Positions 9,501 to 18,647 of a stretch of DNA of 64,000 bases are shown here, in pieces. The notes beneath the pieces were generated by a model. It saw nothing but the letters and a program-made list of their open reading frames with translations. It was not told the DNA's origin and ran no database searches. The stretch is from Paenibacillus alba (GTDB lineage: Bacteria; Bacillota; Bacilli; Paenibacillales; NBRC-103111). The stretch covers positions 91,661-155,660 of the forward strand of contig NZ_JABMKZ010000017.1 in NCBI RefSeq assembly GCF_013204855.1. The letters are read 5' to 3'. The position numbers and the translations under genes were made by a program. Every line of letters starts with the position of its first letter. Positions within the stretch are counted from its first letter, which is position 1.

Positions 9501-11610
9501 CGGCTATTTTACTTCCAATTTTAATCATATTTTGATTTAAGAAATAAACCGTGTAACTACTTATATAAGAAGTACCTGGTGTGGTGTACCAATAGAGATT
9601 CCCACTTATTTCTCCCGCATTAGCGTCGTTATCGTTAAAATTAACATTAGAAACTTGCAACGACGGCGCGCTAAGTTCTGGTGCATGATCATGAAGAGCC
9701 TGCATAGAAGTGAATTTCTGTATGGTTTTCCCATCTTCAGAAACCACAACAATTTGACCGTCTGGCAGTGTCAGCACATTTTTCGCGATGAATGGCAGAG
9801 GGTATTGCATGGTATACGAGTCCCGATCCCAGACCGAGTCTTTTGCAAAAACATTAGCTCCTTTAGCCGCAATAACTGCAGCTCCAAAATAGCCCTTCCA
9901 TGCTGGAATCTGAACAAGCGTATTCTTATCCAAAAGATTGCTCGCGTAGTATAGATCGCTGCCGTTCATCGTGATCGTACCTAATACGTTGCTGTACGCT
10001 TGAGATACTGCTTGCTGAGAGAAGTTAGTTAAGTTGAACTTAATAGCCGTATTTGTACCTGTGGAATAAGGTGATTTTTCTCCGAAGTATAAGGCATTAT
10101 CTCCTAGACTAAGGACCATACGACCAGGATAAATGCTTGTAGCGTAATTCACCTTAGTTCCAGTAGCAGTATCAATGACATATATCCCCGGATAACCAGA
10201 AACACTTGAAACACTCTTATCTAATGCGGTATAGATCAGCTTTTGTTTACCATAAACGACTTGGCTGACAAAATTGCCGACATCCCATGAATAGACAGCT
10301 CCGTTGACACTTGTTCCAGAAAGTGTATTCACTTTCATAATTTGTGTTGCTGAAGCATTGCTGATATATAGGTTGTCATGATCTATAAATATCGAATTAG
10401 GGTTGGATCCTATGGTTCGGGTTTCTTGAACGGTCATATCGCTTGTGCGAATCCTCATCAACTGATTGCTTTCCGAGGAGATGGCGAACAGGCTCGCACC
10501 ATCACTGCTATATACGAGATCGGTCACCGACTTATCAAATACCAGCTTTAGATCGTCGTTCCGCCAAGATATCGGAGTAGTGGAGGGTGCTAGATTCACA
10601 TTAATGATCTGTATAACGTTTGGAATATTAGGGTTCCCACTATCCGATCCTGTATAGGAATAAACATGATTCTGACTATCCATTAAAATTTTTCTTGATG
10701 CCACAGGAAGTTGAGCAATTCGAGTAAATCCTTCTCGATCATACACATAGCTGCGGTCTGGTGCGGCATTTCCCGAATTATTCGAATGGCTGGTAAACAC
10801 CGTGTTGCCTTGAACGTACATCACATCATCTTGATAGGTACCTTGAATAGAGGTTAAATCTGTATTCTTAAATCGGTAGCCTGCATAGAAAACCTGATTG
10901 CCATCAACAATTACTTTTCTGGCAGGACCAAAGAATCCGTAGTTATTATCATAAGTAGTTCTTGAAAGTGACTGCAGTGTAGAAGTGCTGAATGAGAAAA
11001 GATTAGAGCCGGTCGATCCCGACTCGCCAACAAACAAAATATGGTTTGCTGTATCAATAGCTAAATCAGGATTAAAAAAGGTATTGTGAGTCCCCCCATT
11101 CAGCAATGTCTCTGTTTGCGTTGTTAAATTGTATGCCGCTACACGACTCCACTGATCTTCTTCTGCATAGAACAGCTTATTACCGTCGATAGCCAGTTCG
11201 TACGGCTTTATGGACGTTGTAATCGAGCCCACTACTTCCTTTTGCGCAATATCTACAATGGCAATGGCCGTTGTTCCTGACAAAGCGACATAAAGCTTGC
11301 CACCGGATTGTACTAAATCTGAAGGTGCAGTACCAAGCGTTACTTGCTTCTCTATCTGAAGGTCACTCTTTCGAATAAATAGTAGACTATTAGCCTCCTT
11401 AGAGACAGCATAAATATATCCTCTCGCTTCATCCAGTACCCACTCCCTGATAGAATTAGTAAGCGTAAGCGAAGGAGATGTTTCAGTTCCTGCGAATGCT
11501 TTATTAGCATTTATCCCAGGCAATATGGCAGATGAGAGAATCATAAAGATAGCCAATAGGACTATAGATATTCTTTTATTTAATAAATTCCTGTACGTTC
11601 CGGTATGCAT
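6505..11610 (-). CDS. Giant S-layer-anchored protein: beta-propeller, five Ig-like modules, three SLH domains
   Basis: 1701 residues with a signal peptide (KRISIVLLAIFMILSSAILP, cleavage near AFAG). Residues about 45-640 hold short repeats of the YncE/NHL propeller kind (LQIEKQVTLGTAPSDLVQSG and similar). About 650-1230 holds five modules of about 110 residues, each ending in a variant of IPAGAxxIGVYxKNxxGES. A run of about 16 glycines near 1306 acts as a hinge. A pre-SLH domain (about 1325-1510) follows, then three SLH domains in the last 187 residues (FTDTQGHWAQKDIEQL, FEDVAADSWYVDAV, YVDASSISEWAKQYV). SLH triplets bind pyruvylated cell-wall polymer, so the protein is displayed on the cell surface. 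No catalytic domain was recognised; adhesion or a surface-binding role is inferred. GGGGGATC precedes the ATG by about 9 bases. It is monocistronic. Confidence 0.9.
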   Translation of the reverse strand: MHTGTYRNLLNKRISIVLLAIFMILSSAILPGINANKAFAGTETSPSLTLTNSIREWVLDEARGYIYAVSKEANSLLFIRKSDLQIEKQVTLGTAPSDLVQSGGKLYVALSGTTAIAIVDIAQKEVVGSITTSIKPYELAIDGNKLFYAEEDQWSRVAAYNLTTQTETLLNGGTHNTFFNPDLAIDTANHILFVGESGSTGSNLFSFSTSTLQSLSRTTYDNNYGFFGPARKVIVDGNQVFYAGYRFKNTDLTSIQGTYQDDVMYVQGNTVFTSHSNNSGNAAPDRSYVYDREGFTRIAQLPVASRKILMDSQNHVYSYTGSDSGNPNIPNVIQIINVNLAPSTTPISWRNDDLKLVFDKSVTDLVYSSDGASLFAISSESNQLMRIRTSDMTVQETRTIGSNPNSIFIDHDNLYISNASATQIMKVNTLSGTSVNGAVYSWDVGNFVSQVVYGKQKLIYTALDKSVSSVSGYPGIYVIDTATGTKVNYATSIYPGRMVLSLGDNALYFGEKSPYSTGTNTAIKFNLTNFSQQAVSQAYSNVLGTITMNGSDLYYASNLLDKNTLVQIPAWKGYFGAAVIAAKGANVFAKDSVWDRDSYTMQYPLPFIAKNVLTLPDGQIVVVSEDGKTIQKFTSMQALHDHAPELSAPSLQVSNVNFNDNDANAGEISGNLYWYTTPGTSYISSYTVYFLNQNMIKIGSKIAEVPYAGNSSSYNYSIPKTSIPAGAMYLGVYSKNAIGESSSAATVMISDYGGGWSSSFFVYTLEDQNPIRGKVHPLVNWYTPIETIYSGYQLIFTDASGTALGSAYSVPKNQSSLINYHIDIAENLVPAGAVYLDLRPMDLSGNISTEMYRMQIFDNTMSSPVITGTNPAIPVPNLLFPYIYDEDTSRGNIGGSISWYDLTSGGAATSYDLYFVDKNNVKLQSIAELTQSRLIRPSHGLNYPSYEITLPNGTAIPAGAERIGIFGKNNLGESTNGYYFGLWDNIEFDPFSNYVEDIDTSAKNYKGELHWVPFIDETSVKNYVVKFIDSIGAQMGGTFAQVSKGQQQYNVSILDTQIPAGASKVRLSAINSANDEKVLGDYYLLANNIASEPVSNLPITYQNPVGYLQQRDDDGNKGEVGGYLSFYTNNNFYGTMRYEIYFVDDLLQKLKPIISLPVNQTGSYETTIPMNTQIPLGATKIAVYAVSSTGMSTPTTTDLFDRTYGSSLTPDQIQITNNKSGTPDTITISGLNPRDIVRVYSDPNSANSLLFQVVGDESTSAKFTIPQLGTGAGSLYFSVQRGGGIPSLKIEKAYNAEPSAPAPPGGGGGGGGGGGGGGGGVSLPTRDANGKMTYAFQPARIDMLIDLAKEAKNELILDATVKQHLDITTVSIDGDIAQIAANKGKPIVIKANDVQFKFPVNSLSGTYKFETVKLTIASEDHQTLGDFATASPILDFSLAEKDKVITTFDTPIEATFRYDQSKVMDAKNLGVYWLDETTNTWTYIGGKMNGDGTITATLSHFSKYAVLEKIAAAGKTFTDTQGHWAQKDIEQLVGKKIIDGMDDQSFQPDSNMTRGQFVTILKKALNLSAQAPTKAFEDVAADSWYVDAVNAAYAANIVGGTSDSTFSPEANVTREQLAVMMVNAYLNVTGKKLGDIVSDQPNDYVDASSISEWAKQYVAAAIRLGLLNGVDDTHFAPSQNSTRAQVVTVVVRMLKQISDVK

Positions 11611-11874
11611 GGAAAATGATCCCCCAACTTTGATCTAAAATTATTTTTGTCAATAATATACTACAAATTATCAAACCTATATATTGGAAATTGCGAGAAT
11701 GCATCTCCCCTTTAACTCAAAATCAAATTCTGTACTATGCCTTCCCAGATAAGCAGGCTTGACTGCTATACCAAGCTTCTAATGACTTCGTTACATGAAC
11801 CAAATACCCTCTACCTTTATCAAAATTTAACAATGCGTTCCCCATAAAACAAAGCCCTAGGCCGCGGAAACAAG
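11611..11874. other. Intergenic region with the presumed promoter of the SLH gene
   Basis: AT-rich sequence nearest the SLH start (11640-11690) could hold its minus-strand promoter. Nothing else is recognised. Confidence 0.35.
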
Positions 11875-11910
11875 AAAATACCCCTACATCAATGATGTAG
11901 GGATATTTTA
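11875..11910 (-). terminator. Terminator of cysD-cysN
   Basis: AAAATACCCCTACATC pairs with GATGTAGGGATATTTT around AAT. The A/T-rich outer stem supplies the U tract on the minus transcript. Confidence 0.85.
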
Positions 11911-11939
11911 TTCAAAACTATTTCGTTGCGTCGAAGTTT

Positions 11940-13589
11940 CTACGAATTAATCAAATATTTCATAACGCGTTTCACTACTACACTCGCAGCTTCTTCGATC
12001 GAATTCTTGCTTGTGTCGACTTCAATCTCCATAAATTCTTTGCCAATGATCTCGCGTGCAGTTTCACGGTCGCTATCGGCCGGAGAATCATTCGATACCA
12101 AAGCAATAAGTCCCGCATCGTTCATCAATTTGGCAACTTCCGCCGTTCGCCGCGTCGATTCGCCCTGGCCATTCTCGAGTAACATGGTGTGGTAGCCTGT
12201 CGATACCAACCGTTTTTCGACTTCTTTCGCAAGGGTTAAGTTATTCGCAACCGAACCGGTGAACCAGAGGGTTAATGGATTCTGTCCTTTTTGCTCAGCG
12301 CGAACACTTCTGGTGACTTCCGTATCTAACCGTACAAAGCTGTCGGAGCTTTGAAGGGCTTGGTCAATCACTCCGCAAGCGGAGGTCATATTGGTGACAC
12401 GATCGATCAGAATAAATCCGCCAATGCTTTTATACTGTTCAAAAGAATCATAAACGATATCATCCGATAAAGAGAATTCACATTTCGCCACTTCATTTTT
12501 GACAATATGATCGGCTGGAACTGTATTTCCCGTATTAATATCGATTTTATGCGTAATTGCCGTCACGGTGCCGGGCAGGACTTTCGTTCCTACTTTGACC
12601 AAATAATTTTTACCGGGAGTCAGTACGGAATCATCCATCCAAAGAATCGTGGCGGTAAAACGATCAGCCTCTTGGATCTGATTATCCTTCGTGAATACAC
12701 AGCCGCGCGAAACGTCGACTTCACGATCCAATTGAATGGTTACAGGTTGCCCAGCATAGGCTGAATTCCTATCTTGGTCTGTCACTAAGATGCGTTTGAC
12801 TTTCGCTTTCTCACGACTCGGCAGCGTCGTCAACTCATCGCCGACCGCAATGCTTCCAGCCTCAATCTGGCCTTGGAAACCGCGAAACGTATGGTCCGGT
12901 CGACATACACGCTGAATTGGCATCATGAAATGTTTCGTGTCGTTGGTCTCAAGAACATCCACATTTTCTAAATAGGACAATAAAGCAAGACCCTCATACC
13001 AAGGGGTATTTTGTGATTTTTTGGTAATGTTATCCCCTTCAGTTGCAGAAACAGGGATCACCTCTATGCTTTGAAAATGAAATTCAGCGCTCGTTTGGGA
13101 GAATTCCGCTTTGATGTCATCAAATATCTTTTGTTCAAAATGAACTAAATCCATTTTGTTCACAGCTAATACTAGATGTTTAATTCCCATGAGCGCGCAA
13201 ATCCGGGTATGGCGTTTGGTTTGGGTAATTATCCCTTTCGTTGCGTCCACAAGAATGATCGCCAGATCCGCAAAAGATGCGCCTACTGCCATGTTGCGTG
13301 TATATTCTTCATGCCCCGGCGTGTCCGCTACAATGAAGGAACGGTGATCCGTCGTAAAATACCGATACGCTACGTCAATCGTAATCCCTTGCTCACGCTC
13401 GGCTAGCAGCCCGTCAAGCAGTAAGGAATAGTCAATTTTGCCGCCGCGGCTGCCAAGTCTGCTGTCCAGTTCTAATGCTTTCTCCTGGTCGGCGAATAAT
13501 AGCTTGGCCTCATAAAGCATATGTCCGATTAAGGTGGATTTTCCGTCGTCTACACTTCCGCAAGTAATAAATTTAAGCAGACTTTTCAT
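11940..13589 (-). CDS. cysN: Sulfate adenylyltransferase GTPase subunit CysN with a degenerate APS-kinase tail
   Basis: 549 residues from the ATG at 13589, one base after the cysD stop. The GTPase motifs GSVDDGKSTL, DTPGHEEY and NKMD are intact, followed by translation-factor-like beta-barrels. CysN couples GTP hydrolysis to APS formation by CysD. Residues about 439-549 align with the CysC APS kinase found in NodQ/CysNC fusions, but the expected P-loop (GLSGxGKST) reads GSVANNLTLA and the DGD substrate motif is missing. TRRTAEVAKLMNDAGLIALV is kept. The tail therefore cannot be a normal kinase, and APS phosphorylation, if any, must be done elsewhere. The ORF can be extended to 13646, but that start lies inside cysD. 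Confidence 0.9.
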   Translation of the reverse strand: MKSLLKFITCGSVDDGKSTLIGHMLYEAKLLFADQEKALELDSRLGSRGGKIDYSLLLDGLLAEREQGITIDVAYRYFTTDHRSFIVADTPGHEEYTRNMAVGASFADLAIILVDATKGIITQTKRHTRICALMGIKHLVLAVNKMDLVHFEQKIFDDIKAEFSQTSAEFHFQSIEVIPVSATEGDNITKKSQNTPWYEGLALLSYLENVDVLETNDTKHFMMPIQRVCRPDHTFRGFQGQIEAGSIAVGDELTTLPSREKAKVKRILVTDQDRNSAYAGQPVTIQLDREVDVSRGCVFTKDNQIQEADRFTATILWMDDSVLTPGKNYLVKVGTKVLPGTVTAITHKIDINTGNTVPADHIVKNEVAKCEFSLSDDIVYDSFEQYKSIGGFILIDRVTNMTSACGVIDQALQSSDSFVRLDTEVTRSVRAEQKGQNPLTLWFTGSVANNLTLAKEVEKRLVSTGYHTMLLENGQGESTRRTAEVAKLMNDAGLIALVSNDSPADSDRETAREIIGKEFMEIEVDTSKNSIEEAASVVVKRVMKYLINS

Positions 13590-13590
13590 C

Positions 13591-14514
13591 TTAGAAATAA
13601 CCCTCCCGTTTACGTCTTTCCATACTTCCTGCCGCTTCTTGGTCAATTACACGAGTGGTCCGTTCGGATGAAACTGCACCAAGTGTTTCTTCAATAATGG
13701 CATCTATCGTGTCCGCTTCCGACTCGGCTCCGCCAGTAAGCGGATAGCAGCCTAATGTGCGAAACCGCATCTTCTTCATTTCAATTGTCTCATGAGGCTC
13801 CAGCTTCATGCGATCATCGTCCACCAAGATGAGATGTCCGTCACGTTCGATCACAGGTCTCTCTTGGGCAAAATAGAGAGGCACAATATCAATATTTTCT
13901 CGGCGAATGTATTGCCAGATATCTTTTTCCGTCCAATTGGAGATAGGGAAGACGCGGATGCTTTCACCTTTATTAATTCTTGTGTTGAAAAGCTTCCACA
14001 TTTCCGGCCGTTGGTTTTTCGGATCCCAGGCATGATTCTTATTCCGGAACGAGAAAATCCGCTCTTTCGCGCGCGACTTCTCCTCGTCACGTCTTCCGCC
14101 GCCGAACGCAGCCGTAAAGCCGTATTGATCCAATCCCTGTTTCAGGGCTTGCGTTTTCATAATATCGGTGTACGCGGAACCATGATCAAAAGGGTTAATC
14201 CCTTGCTCAATCCCCTCCTGATTGGAGTGAACGATCATGTTGATGCCGAATTCTTTCGCTTTGCGATCGCGGAATTCAATCATCTCTTTGAACTTCCACG
14301 TCGTATCAATATGCATGAAAGGAAACGGCGGCTTCTCAGGATAAAAAGCTTTCAGCGCCAAATGCAGCATCACGGAACTATCCTTCCCGATCGAATACAG
14401 CATCACGGGATTTTCACACTCTGCCGCTACTTCTCGAATAATATAAATCGCTTCAGCCTCGAGTTGATCCAGATGCGTCATTTCTTGTATGGAATCAAGC
14501 ATCAGTTTTTGCAT
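13591..14514 (-). CDS. cysD: Sulfate adenylyltransferase small subunit CysD
   Basis: 307 residues from the ATG at 14514, with AAGGAGG 9 bases upstream. A longer frame to 14592 has no such site. The PP-loop appears as [15 protein letters not shown], with [38 protein letters not shown] and [15 protein letters not shown] all typical of CysD. It adenylylates sulfate to APS with CysN as GTPase partner, the first step of assimilatory sulfate reduction. It forms an operon with cysN and ends in a common terminator. Confidence 0.95.
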   Translation of the reverse strand: MQKLMLDSIQEMTHLDQLEAEAIYIIREVAAECENPVMLYSIGKDSSVMLHLALKAFYPEKPPFPFMHIDTTWKFKEMIEFRDRKAKEFGINMIVHSNQEGIEQGINPFDHGSAYTDIMKTQALKQGLDQYGFTAAFGGGRRDEEKSRAKERIFSFRNKNHAWDPKNQRPEMWKLFNTRINKGESIRVFPISNWTEKDIWQYIRRENIDIVPLYFAQERPVIERDGHLILVDDDRMKLEPHETIEMKKMRFRTLGCYPLTGGAESEADTIDAIIEETLGAVSSERTTRVIDQEAAGSMERRKREGYF

Positions 14515-14872
14515 GGAAAGGTGCCTCCTTTTAATTCTTACTAAATCCATCGGTATTTTCTTATATACTATCAGATTCTGGCTTTTATGCAAAGTGGAAG
14601 AAAGTAAATTTCTCTATATTTCTATCATTTTCCTCGAATATTGTCGTACTTTTTCTGAGAGCGTCACTTTCTTGTCGATAAGGTACCTTTGAGAACTCGT
14701 AATGTACCAAAAGCATGTATAGTCGAGCCCCTGTTCATTATCCATGTGAACACTACATATTCTACTCGAAATTAGAAAATGGGTGCATTGGCCCAGAGAA
14801 AAAAGGATAACAAAGAGGCCCGCGTCGATTACTCGCTTTGTGTCGTTGAGCTTTGTAACTCAACAAGCACAA
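14515..14872. other. Leader/intergenic region upstream of cysD
   Basis: It should contain the cysD promoter on the minus strand. No S-box, T-box or obvious CymR/CysL site could be recognised by eye. Confidence 0.35.
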
Positions 14873-14922
14873 AATCAAAGAGCTGTCCCCCATGTAGATT
14901 CATCTACTTGAGGGCAGCTCTT
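14873..14922 (-). terminator. Terminator overlapping the 3' end of the MFS gene
   Basis: AAGAGCTG at the left arm pairs with CAGCTCTT at 14915-14922, with GTAGAT/ATCTAC inside. The final codons and the stop at 14900-14902 lie in the hairpin. Confidence 0.75.
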
Positions 14923-16129
14923 GTTTTGGGCTCAGATCTGCATCTGTCCCTTTCGTTTCTTTTCCAAAAAATAACAGCGCACAGGCGCCAATCACGATAG
15001 CGACGAAAAATATTAAAAAAATAGCGCCGATCGATTGCTTTTGAGCCACTAGCACCCCTACCAGATATGGCCCCAGAATGCCTCCCACGCGGCCAACTGA
15101 GGCTGCAAATCCCACACCTGTGGAGCGTATTGGCGTCGGATACAGCTCTGGTGTATAAGCGTACATAGCTCCCCAAGCGCCTAAATTAAAGAAAGATAAG
15201 CAGATCCCCGCGGCAATCAGCATCCCCTCCGTTGCGGCTTGGCTGAACCATACGGCACTTGCCGCCGTAAACAACAAATAGCTCACAAGTACAAATTTGC
15301 GGCCGAATTTCTCAATGAAGAATGCTGCCGTAAAGTACCCTGGTATCTGGGCCAAGGTCATAATGAGTACATATTGAAAGCTTTTCACAAGGCTAAAGCC
15401 CTTCAGGACCATGACCGTTGGAAGCCATAGAAACATGCCGTAGTAGGAAAACACGACAGTGAACCATAACACCCATAGCGTTAAGGTTGCACGTCGATGC
15501 TCGGAGGACCAGACTGAGGCTGCGCGTTCTCGGAATAACAGCTTTGGACTCTTTTGTTCCCTATACCGTGGTGAATCTTGAATGGCTCTTCTGAGATATA
15601 ACGCGTACACAGCGGGTAGGGCACCTAGAAGGAAAGCCGCTCGCCAGCCGTAAGCAGGAATCACGAAGTAAGCAATCAGCGCGGCCAATATCCACCCGCA
15701 GGCCCAAAAGCTCTCCAAGAGAACGACAGCACGCCCCCGTTCATGCGCCGGAAATGACTCCGAAACGAGCGTTGAGGCGACGGGCAGTTCCCCGCCAAGA
15801 CCGAATCCAGTGATGAAACGCAGCACGCACAGCATGACAAAGCTTGTAGCCAAAGCAGATAATCCGCTAGCTGCGGAGAAAACAAGGAGCGTCCCTACTA
15901 ATACTGCCTTACGTCCATGACGATCAGCAAGCGCTCCTGCTACGACGGCACCAACAGCCATGCCGATGGAGTTAATAGCTACCAGCAGTCCGACCTGCTG
16001 GGCTCCGAGGTTCCACTCCACTGCCAGCGCAGCCACGATAAACGAAATAATTCCAACATCCATCGAATCGAACAACCAGCTGATTCCCGCACTTAGCAGC
16101 AATTTACGTTTGGAAGGATCACGCAACAA
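14900..16129 (-). CDS. MFS transporter of the sugar/aromatic-acid:H+ symporter type (NiaP-like)
   Basis: About 409 residues and 12 predicted helices. GVLADRHGRK-type loop 2-3 motif (GALADRHGRKAVLVG), GFGLGGELPVASTLVSE in helix 4 and AYTPELYPTPIRSTGVG in helix 10-11 are typical of the sugar-porter/AAHS branch. SWLFDSMDVGIISFIVAALA is shared with the B. subtilis niacin permease NiaP (YceI) as I recall it, so nicotinate is the first substrate to consider, with aromatic acids as alternative. The annotated start is TTG at 16129 with GAGGGA somewhat distant; the exact start is uncertain. It is divergent from the oxalate decarboxylase gene. Confidence 0.75.
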   Translation of the reverse strand: MLRDPSKRKLLLSAGISWLFDSMDVGIISFIVAALAVEWNLGAQQVGLLVAINSIGMAVGAVVAGALADRHGRKAVLVGTLLVFSAASGLSALATSFVMLCVLRFITGFGLGGELPVASTLVSESFPAHERGRAVVLLESFWACGWILAALIAYFVIPAYGWRAAFLLGALPAVYALYLRRAIQDSPRYREQKSPKLLFRERAASVWSSEHRRATLTLWVLWFTVVFSYYGMFLWLPTVMVLKGFSLVKSFQYVLIMTLAQIPGYFTAAFFIEKFGRKFVLVSYLLFTAASAVWFSQAATEGMLIAAGICLSFFNLGAWGAMYAYTPELYPTPIRSTGVGFAASVGRVGGILGPYLVGVLVAQKQSIGAIFLIFFVAIVIGACALLFFGKETKGTDADLSPKQELPSSR

Positions 16130-16332
16130 GGTAGTTAATATCCCTCACTTTCGTTCCAATAAGCCGTAGTCAGAATACTTCACTCTGTTTTCTTTAGCTT
16201 TCCCGAGATTCCCAGCATTAGTCAGAAGCTCTACACAGCCTGAATACGCCCATCTCCTTGCATACTTTATGAATGTTCTTCATATTTTGAAGAGTACTAG
16301 TAAAGCCTTTATGGCCGAAAAGGGTGAACGGA

Positions 16333-17526
16333 TTGAACAATAACAAGCGTACACATGAATCTAACGCGAACATCCCCCAACCGATTAGAAATGATGGCGC
16401 CGGTTGGGTTGACAAGGGCCCACGCGATATCCTGAGAGACCGAGAGAATCCTGATATGCTCGTCCCGCCTTCCACAGATGCCGGGCTCATTCCCAACCTG
16501 AAATTCTCTTTCTCCGATGCGCATATGCAGCTCAATCAAGGTGGATGGTCACGTGAAGTTACGGTTCGTGAACTTCCTATTGCCACAACACTTGCTGGCG
16601 TCAACATGAGTTTGACTCCCGGCGGCGTGCGTGAATTGCATTGGCATCAGCAAGCCGAGTGGGCTTACATGATACTTGGCAGCGCTCGGATTACTTCGGT
16701 TGACGCCAGTGGCCGAAACTTCATAGCTGATGTGGGCCCTGGCGATTTATGGTACTTCCCTCCAGGACTTCCTCACTCTATTCAAGGGCTGGCCGAAGGC
16801 TGTGAATTTCTTCTTGTCTTCGACGACGGCAAATTTTCAGACTTGAATACCTTATCCATCTCCGATTGGTTTGCGCACACGCCCAAAGACGTGCTGTCCG
16901 CTAACTTCGGCACACCGATGAACGCGTTTGATCATATCCCATCCGACCAGGTTTATATTTATCAGGATGAGGTCCCTGGATCCATCGAAAGTCAAGCGGT
17001 CAGTTCCCCTAATGGCACCGTTCCACAAAGCTTTACCCATTCCTTATTAGCACAGCCGCCTGTCAAAACACCTGGTGGAAGTGTGCGAATCGTTGATTCC
17101 ACCAATTTCCCCATTTCTCAAACTGTCGCTGCCGCTCTGGTCGAAATTGAGCCTGGCGCTATGCGGGAATTGCACTGGCATCCGAACAAAGATGAATGGC
17201 AATATTACTTGACAGGGCAAGGACGCATGACGGTGTTTGGCGGAAACGGAGCAGCACGCACTTTCGATTACAGAGCCGGTGATGTGGGCTATGTGCCTTT
17301 TGCCTTTGGACACTATATCCAGAATACCGGCACCCAGTCGCTTTGGTTCTTAGAGATGTTCAAAAGCAATCGTTTCGAAGACGTATCTTTGAATCAATGG
17401 ATGGCTCTGACACCTGCCAGTTTGCTGGAAAGCAACTTACATGTAGGGCCTGAATTACTGGATGTACTCCGCAAAACAAAGTGGCCTGTCGTGAAATACC
17501 CCGGTTTCTCCTATTACCCTAAATAA
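16333..17526 (+). CDS. oxdC: Bicupin oxalate decarboxylase with altered lid loop
   Basis: 397 residues from the TTG at 16333, where AAAAGG is 9 bases upstream; a GTG at 16324 has no room for one. Each cupin has its Mn ligands: [10 protein letters not shown] (H-x-H-x4-E) in domain I and [12 protein letters not shown] in domain II. IPQPIR near the N-terminus and [13 protein letters not shown] are OxdC hallmarks. The enzyme converts oxalate to formate and CO2, consuming a proton. The catalytic lid, SENST in B. subtilis OxdC with Glu162 as acid/base, reads SDLNT here (Asp codon at 16840), a conservative but functionally critical change. No signal peptide, so it is cytosolic or spore-associated (OxdD-like). 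A terminator follows directly. Confidence 0.9.
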   Translation: MNNNKRTHESNANIPQPIRNDGAGWVDKGPRDILRDRENPDMLVPPSTDAGLIPNLKFSFSDAHMQLNQGGWSREVTVRELPIATTLAGVNMSLTPGGVRELHWHQQAEWAYMILGSARITSVDASGRNFIADVGPGDLWYFPPGLPHSIQGLAEGCEFLLVFDDGKFSDLNTLSISDWFAHTPKDVLSANFGTPMNAFDHIPSDQVYIYQDEVPGSIESQAVSSPNGTVPQSFTHSLLAQPPVKTPGGSVRIVDSTNFPISQTVAAALVEIEPGAMRELHWHPNKDEWQYYLTGQGRMTVFGGNGAARTFDYRAGDVGYVPFAFGHYIQNTGTQSLWFLEMFKSNRFEDVSLNQWMALTPASLLESNLHVGPELLDVLRKTKWPVVKYPGFSYYPK

Positions 17527-17531
17527 ACAAC

Positions 17532-17577
17532 AAATAAAAGCACCTCCCGCCATTCCATGGTGAGAGGTGCTAATTTT
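17532..17577. terminator. Bidirectional terminator
   Basis: AGCACCTC at 17539-17546 and GAGGTGCT at 17564-17571, with TAATTTTA after and AATAAA before. It separates the convergent oxdC and DUF3231 genes. Confidence 0.8.
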
Positions 17578-18583
17578 ATGCCTTTGTGAGTTGTTTCCTG
17601 TCTTCTATTTGCGGAGGTTCTTCCATCCAGCCATGCTTGATCATAAGTTCTCCCCCTTCTTTGAGAAAGGGCAATATTTTCTGGGCTAGTCGAGCCATCG
17701 TGAGCGGCAGATCACTCCGCAAGCTAAAAGCCCCGCCAAGCGCATTGCTCCCCAGACCGAAAGATCCCAGTAAATTAGTAATATACATCATTAACTTATC
17801 GGAAAAGGGAGCAATCGTCGAATTGGTCGCTTTCCCCGCAGAGGTAGCCGGTGGCTCGATGTAATCCTTGCGCAAATATTCGCCTAAGGTTGTTTCGACA
17901 TCAATAGACAGCTTCATCCCTTTCACGAAATATTCCTTTACATGTTTGTCATTGGCTACTTGGGCGAATCCGATCATTAATTGCAAGCCAACAAGGTTAT
18001 TCTCGATGGCATGATGAATCAGAGAAACTTCAATTGCATTTAGTGATCTTGTTGCCTTTAGCAAGTTAAAGCCGGATAAATAATCGTTGTCCTTAATAAA
18101 GGTAACCTCTTTGGGCATCGTCATAAAAGGCGGGCGGACCAGCACCCCTTTATCCAAAAGAAACTGGGTACAATGGTCAAACATGTCTTGCGCATTGGCC
18201 GTTAAGCTCTTATACAGCTTCCTAATATCTTGACGATAAGACATTGTGGAGTACAAGGCAAACAGGCTGGTTTCGATCTTGCCCATCATTTGTAAGAACA
18301 TCGGTTCATACAAATAATCAAATAATTTAGGAACCCCTTTATTGACGTCATTCTCCGTAAAGCCAAGCGGAATGACAGCCCCTTCTTGCTCAAAAATGTT
18401 TTTTAGCGTTTCTATCGTCCGTTCAGTTAAATCATATGTTTTCTTTAGGATCTTCTCGATATCTTGATTATCAACGTGTTCAAGGAAATATTCCAAGAAT
18501 CTCGCAAGCATAGTTTTTTCTTGATACGTCATCCATAGGTTTCCTATTTCTGTTGATGTCAATGGAATATGGTCCGAATTCAT
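17576..18583 (-). CDS. DUF3231 family protein (ferritin-like helical repeats)
   Basis: 335 residues opening HIPLTSTEIGNLWMTYQEKT, the start of DUF3231 proteins as I recall them. The sequence contains two similar helical halves; the second has SLNAIEVSLIHHAIENNLVG and ends ELMIKHGWMEEPPQ, also family signatures. Members are common in spore-formers, often multicopy, and have been linked to coat or stress functions without a defined reaction. AGGGAG precedes the ATG at 18583. It stands alone between terminators and the antiporter gene. Confidence 0.85.
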   Translation of the reverse strand: MNSDHIPLTSTEIGNLWMTYQEKTMLARFLEYFLEHVDNQDIEKILKKTYDLTERTIETLKNIFEQEGAVIPLGFTENDVNKGVPKLFDYLYEPMFLQMMGKIETSLFALYSTMSYRQDIRKLYKSLTANAQDMFDHCTQFLLDKGVLVRPPFMTMPKEVTFIKDNDYLSGFNLLKATRSLNAIEVSLIHHAIENNLVGLQLMIGFAQVANDKHVKEYFVKGMKLSIDVETTLGEYLRKDYIEPPATSAGKATNSTIAPFSDKLMMYITNLLGSFGLGSNALGGAFSLRSDLPLTMARLAQKILPFLKEGGELMIKHGWMEEPPQIEDRKQLTKA

Positions 18584-18647
18584 TGTTATACTCCCTTGTT
18601 TTATTTTATATTCTATCCATTAACACCATTTAAATTCCCCCTCTTGC

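Noticed and set aside
14515..14700. S-box or T-box leader of cysD
   Set aside because: No conserved core of either riboswitch could be found by eye.
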